64,000 nucleotides of DNA from positions 1,860,001-1,924,000 of the forward strand of contig OY783205.1 in NCBI GenBank assembly GCA_963678705.1, in the 5' to 3' direction. Source of the stretch: Panorpa germanica (taxonomy: Eukaryota > Arthropoda > Insecta > Mecoptera > Panorpidae). Below the pieces are notes generated by a model. It saw nothing but the letters and a program-made list of their open reading frames with translations. It was not told the origin of the DNA and searched no databases. Positions 60,278 to 64,000 of this stretch are shown one piece after another. Every line of letters begins with the position of its first letter. Position 1 is the first letter of the stretch. Both the position numbers and the translations under genes were made by a program.

Positions 60278-60851
60278 TGCCGGTTTCACACCAGATAGAC
60301 AGTTGCATGAAACTGCAATAAAAAGTTGTTTTTTTTTTAAGTTGTATCAATGTTTACACCAACTAGACAGTTTTTACAACATTTTTGTCATTCATTGCAG
60401 TTGTTCGCAACAAAACACATTCTCATCTAGAGTCGGTAAAGATCATAGGAAACACGGTTGAGTTGTTTTTAGGCCCTCCGCACATGATCGCAAACGCGAA
60501 CCCTGAATCTTGATGGTGAACAGCATGAGCAGAGATGTGCACAAACACTTTTCAAAAGTATTTAAATACAGATATACAAACAAATACCTCACAATACGAC
60601 ACAGAAAAATCCCCTATTACGCTATTGTTAAAAATTCTATAGAGTCACGAAACACTGCTCGACATTGAAAACTTCGAGTTTTCAATTAGAGTCGTGTGTG
60701 GAGTGCATTAGTCTACTTGGTTTGAATACGCAGTTTTATTTCAGCAGTCGATTCAAGAGACGTCTGTTCAATGCGAATAGTCTGTTACCGAAAAACAGAA
60801 TTGTTGCATAAAACTGCACTTAATTAGACTCTATTTGGTGTGAAACCGGCA
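60278..60851. mobile_element. PIF/Harbinger-like MITE (574 bp)
   Basis: The termini TGCCGGTTTCACACC and the exact complement GGTGTGAAACCGGCA are flanked by TAA on both sides (60275-60277, 60852-60854), a TWA target. Subterminal TAGACAGT and CATGAAACTGCA motifs recur. The middle (about 60470-60680) is related to 62265-62600, so a second element appears nested inside. Confidence 0.8.
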
Positions 60852-62264
60852 TAAAACAATTATCTACCGATCTCAATAGACTACAAAAGCCGGGACTACA
60901 GATAAAAGTAACCCCTTCGCACTTGTGACGTAATTTATGGATAACTATATTTATGACAATTATGTATTTCTCATAATTGTTTTTGCTTTTCCATTTTACA
61001 AGTATATGTGCCCATTAAATTATTCCATAAAAAGAGAATAGGATTCAAATTAAAGTTAAACTGTCATAAGAGTATTATTTATTTCTAAAAGACCTCTATT
61101 ATACTGCAAAATATTTGGTTTTAAGTAAATACACACATTAAAAATTGGAATCTTTTTTTTACTAACATTTCTAACAAAAATTAACTTATTTCAAAAAAAT
61201 TTCTAAATATATATTTAGCAACAGATTTGCTTTTTAAAAAATCTAAATGACCGTTGTAAAATGATGCTTTTTTAAACTTTAAAAATCTTTAGCATGTTAA
61301 ATATTCGTTTAAATGATTAATAACTCGTTTCGTTATAGATCAAATAATTAAATAAGTTTCAATTAAATCACGGGCTCTTATTTTTACCAAGTTTTTGAGA
61401 AAAGTGGTCTTACTAATTTATTACCTTAAACACGAAAATGTAAAATATACTTAAAACGAACAGTAAAATGTTACAACTATTCCCAACTTCCCCGTATGCG
61501 CTTTTGTCATACATTGATGATTCATTTTGTTAGTTCAGCCGTTATCATATTTATGAAGGTGCTTGTTTCTTAAGTTACATTTCCCTTCTCCCCTCACCGC
61601 GGTTCCAAGAAGCCTGGGTGCTGGGTCAGCCTCTTAGTTCATCAGATTTTCATTGTTTTTTTACGTTAATTTTTAATTACTATTATTATTACTCTTTCGC
61701 TAGTTTTTTTTTATTGTGTCTTAACGGTTAACTGTACTTTCTATGTACATAAATGTTTTTTTAGCTAAGTGATTAAAAAATTGCGTTGTTTGCAATGAAT
61801 TTCTTTTGCAAATAGGAGAGGCTATCTGTAAACATGTTGATACTTGCTTCATCTTATGTAGCGGTGTGCCAGGGTGTCGGGGAGAGGGGCGGTCAGTTGT
61901 TCTTTATATGAATTACGAATTTAACATTTCTACAGTGTTTGCTGGTGCATTAACACCATTCATTATTTATTCAATTAGATTTTTAACGAATGCTCTTTTA
62001 GATCGTTATTGATTTTAGTATGGAAATAGTAAAATGATATGGAATAGTAGAATTAATGTTAGCGATATTTGGATCTAATATTGTCAGTACAACCCTGATA
62101 AAACTCTGGACCTGTCCAAACCTTATCTTATTACCTTATGTGGTCTTGTTCTACGTTTCACAGACCTGGATAATCCGATACTTCACGTTCAAAGGTCCGC
62201 ATCGTAGGTCTTCCTTTCCTTCCACGTTTACAACCCATCTGGTACGTCTCTGTGAAAGTTTACC
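60852..62264. other. Intergenic sequence without a supportable gene
   Basis: Mostly AT-rich. 60900-60945 ends in CACTTGTGACGTAATTTATGG, resembling the ATAAATTACG transposon ends. A GC-richer patch at 61590-61645 and one at 61860-61900 have no recognisable product. The complement of 62160-62240 includes a frame reading GRKGRPTMRTFEREVSDYPG, unrecognised. Confidence 0.4.
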
Positions 62265-62600
62265 CTTAGGCCCTCCGCATACGAGGCGACTCATTGCAAA
62301 CCTTAGCCCCGAATCTGCCCGAACGGAATGAGAATGGAACCATCTTTTTAGTAAGAAAACGTTAGTAACGATGAAAAAAAACTGATTTCAAACTGATTTT
62401 GAGTACGTTTTGGGCGAGTGTGTTTCGATGTCGCAGGGCATGCTTTTGATGGTGACATCATGAACAGAGATGTGCACAAATACTATTCAAAAGTATTTAA
62501 ATACATACATACACACAAATACGACACAATAAAATCTCCTATTATGCTATTGTTAAAAATATTCTATAGAGTCACGAAATACGGCTCGACATGGCTCGTT
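62265..62600 (+). repeat. Second copy of the 60470-60680 internal sequence
   Basis: Shares GGCCCTCCGCA, GATGTGCACAAA, AAAAGTATTTAAATACA and TATAGAGTCACGAAA landmarks in the same order. No clear ends. Confidence 0.6.
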
Positions 62601-63490
62601 TTTCGCTTTCGTTGGAAACCGTTGCTCAGCTAGTTTACATTCAGTCTACTCGTGTGCGGTGGTCTTTAATCAACTGCTACTCTGTTAAGGCTATCTAGCC
62701 CCGTGAATACCCCCGGTATGGCAACAAAGGTGTCCATTCATCATGGATGCAGGACACGTGTCTGCGGGACTTACATAGTTCGGGCAACGCTTGCACACGG
62801 AGACTTCGACTTAAGAGCTTAGCACGGGACATTGGACACACAAATTTGTAGAATCAACTTTAGAACTGTGACACATACAGATCGGTTAAGAGACGTGACA
62901 TTCAATATACATATTCGATTAAAATTGAATATTAAAATGAAATATCATTACTGACTTTTAATTGAGAGATTTGAGAGAAACCTGGCAATACGGTTTATCT
63001 TCTTCCTTGAAATTTAATTTACTACAAACAGGAAGTTAAAATCTTATCTCTTTTCAACAGATTCAATAAACAAATGATATTTATTTTAAAAATGTAGTAA
63101 TTATAATATTTTGTTCCATTTACAGGTTACATTTTTCGTAAGTGAACTGCGAAAGTCGGTCTTGGATAAAAGTTGAATTGAAAAATTCATTTTTTGGGTT
63201 CAACTTCAGTTGTGGCATAACTGAAGTTTAGTTGACTATTGAAAAATCGGCTATTAGTAAGTCGTACTGTTAATTATGTTAATTAAGACTAATTATTTTG
63301 CTGTATACCGATGATTCTGCATTACAACTTTAGATCTGTGCTGATCAAGGTAAACTAGGATGCTGAGTCGGCGGGAGAATCCGTTCACGTTGAGCACAAA
63401 ATATTCGGTGTTCTTCGGTTTTACTGCACAAGAAGCGTAATGTTTACGTCTTTCCAAAGATTATCAATGCTATTTAAGTGAAAAAACAGT
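62601..63490. other. Intergenic sequence
   Basis: No gene recognised. 62690-62830 is GC-richer than average, without identifiable signals. Confidence 0.4.
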
Positions 63491-63496
63491 AGTGCC

Positions 63497-63888
63497 CACT
63501 GCCAGAGGCGACCTAAGGGGGTGGCAGGCGTGGCAATTGCCCGGGGCCTCGCATTCTCGCGCAACAACTCAAGTAGAAAAATTCATTAATATATATGTAT
63601 CCGAATCTTTTTAGAAATTTCACTAGAATCACTGCGTATATTTTTTAAGGCATTCATGTACCTTAGTTTATCATCATTATAATATTTGTCGTCTTTGTGC
63701 TTGTTAACTTTTATAACACTTCCAATATAAAATTTTATTTCTCGTCAATTATCATCAAAAAAAATTCTTACTTACAATTTACATAAATTATACAAAGAAC
63801 AAGTGCCACGCAAAGTTCTGCCGCCTGTGGCGTCTCAAGGATCTGCTGCCCGGGGCCTCGCAATGGCTAAGACCGCCCCTGCTCACTG
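63497..63888. mobile_element. Possible hAT-like remnant
   Basis: CACTGCCAGAGGCGACC on the left and the complement CAGTGAGCAGGGGCGGTC on the right form a loose inverted repeat. GCCCGGGGCCTCGCA occurs on both sides but in direct orientation, so two fragments of one family in the same direction are also possible. Confidence 0.35.
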
Positions 63889-64000
63889 CATAACATCAAA
63901 ATTCTTCGACTTAAAGAATGATTTTGCTATCTACTTGTATCTTTCGAATCGCCGTATTGCTGCAAGACCCATTTCAACGGCAGCATGACCTTTTGGTGAA

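Noticed and set aside
61806-62331. Frames of 68 and 91 codons near the right end
   Set aside because: No recognisable domain. One contains a hydrophobic stretch and the other a Pro/Arg-rich end, but nothing links them to a gene.
1-64000. LTR retrotransposon, retrovirus-like or Polinton copies
   Set aside because: No paired long terminal repeats, no gag/pol/env-type frames and no Polinton-type genes were recognised anywhere in the window.

Overview
The window is AT-rich animal nuclear DNA and almost certainly comes from an insect. Supporting features are introns with GT/AG borders, a ZAD-type C2H2 zinc-finger gene, a CLIP-domain serine protease homologue, a seven-transmembrane insect odorant receptor and a dense load of small DNA transposons. 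The order (Lepidoptera or Coleoptera seem the most likely) cannot be fixed from the sequence alone. I saw no bacterial-type operons, CRISPR arrays, rRNA genes or intact tRNA genes. No LTR element, retrovirus-like copy or Polinton was recognised.

Gene-bearing part (1-35.4 kb): five host genes can be assembled exon by exon with matching splice phases. (1) The 3' end of a C2H2 zinc-finger gene (836-2402, +), which starts outside the window. (2) A convergent, complete ZAD plus 17-finger gene (3684-7987, -, 3 exons, 1038 aa). (3) A DCAKD-type dephospho-CoA kinase gene (8645-10781, +, 3 exons, 233 aa), head to head with the ZAD gene across 657 bp. (4) A CLIP-domain serine protease homologue (14755-23322, +, 8 exons, 372 aa) that keeps His and Asp but has Ile in place of the catalytic Ser and lacks the usual activation site. 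(5) An odorant receptor (30865-35389, +, 8 exons, 390 aa).

Repeat-dominated part: the introns, and nearly everything from 35.4 kb to 64 kb, are filled with MITEs and transposon derivatives. At least ten copies belong to one ~0.6 kb family with AATGGGCTTGTG termini. Others include four CCCAGTAAAC-ended elements with varied 2-bp target duplications, TTA/TAA-flanked PIF/Harbinger-like elements, a TTAA-flanked family, hAT derivatives (one with a transposase remnant), tRNA-derived SINEs, a LINE 3' fragment, and a 1.19-kb element with a perfect terminal inverted repeat of at least 33 bp and a transposase-like tail.

The most striking structure is a 4.6-kb foldback-type element (53997-58615). Its long inverted arms are built from about 14 and 8 tandem ~180-bp units facing each other, and it is flanked by a perfect 9-bp target duplication. 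A second, older-looking foldback array of ~150-bp units lies at about 49.29-50.02 kb. No conventional protein gene could be supported between 35.4 and 64 kb apart from two small transposon-associated reading frames.

The five genes are functionally unrelated neighbours (transcription factors, CoA biosynthesis, haemolymph immunity or development, chemosensation); nothing suggests a cluster with a shared pathway.
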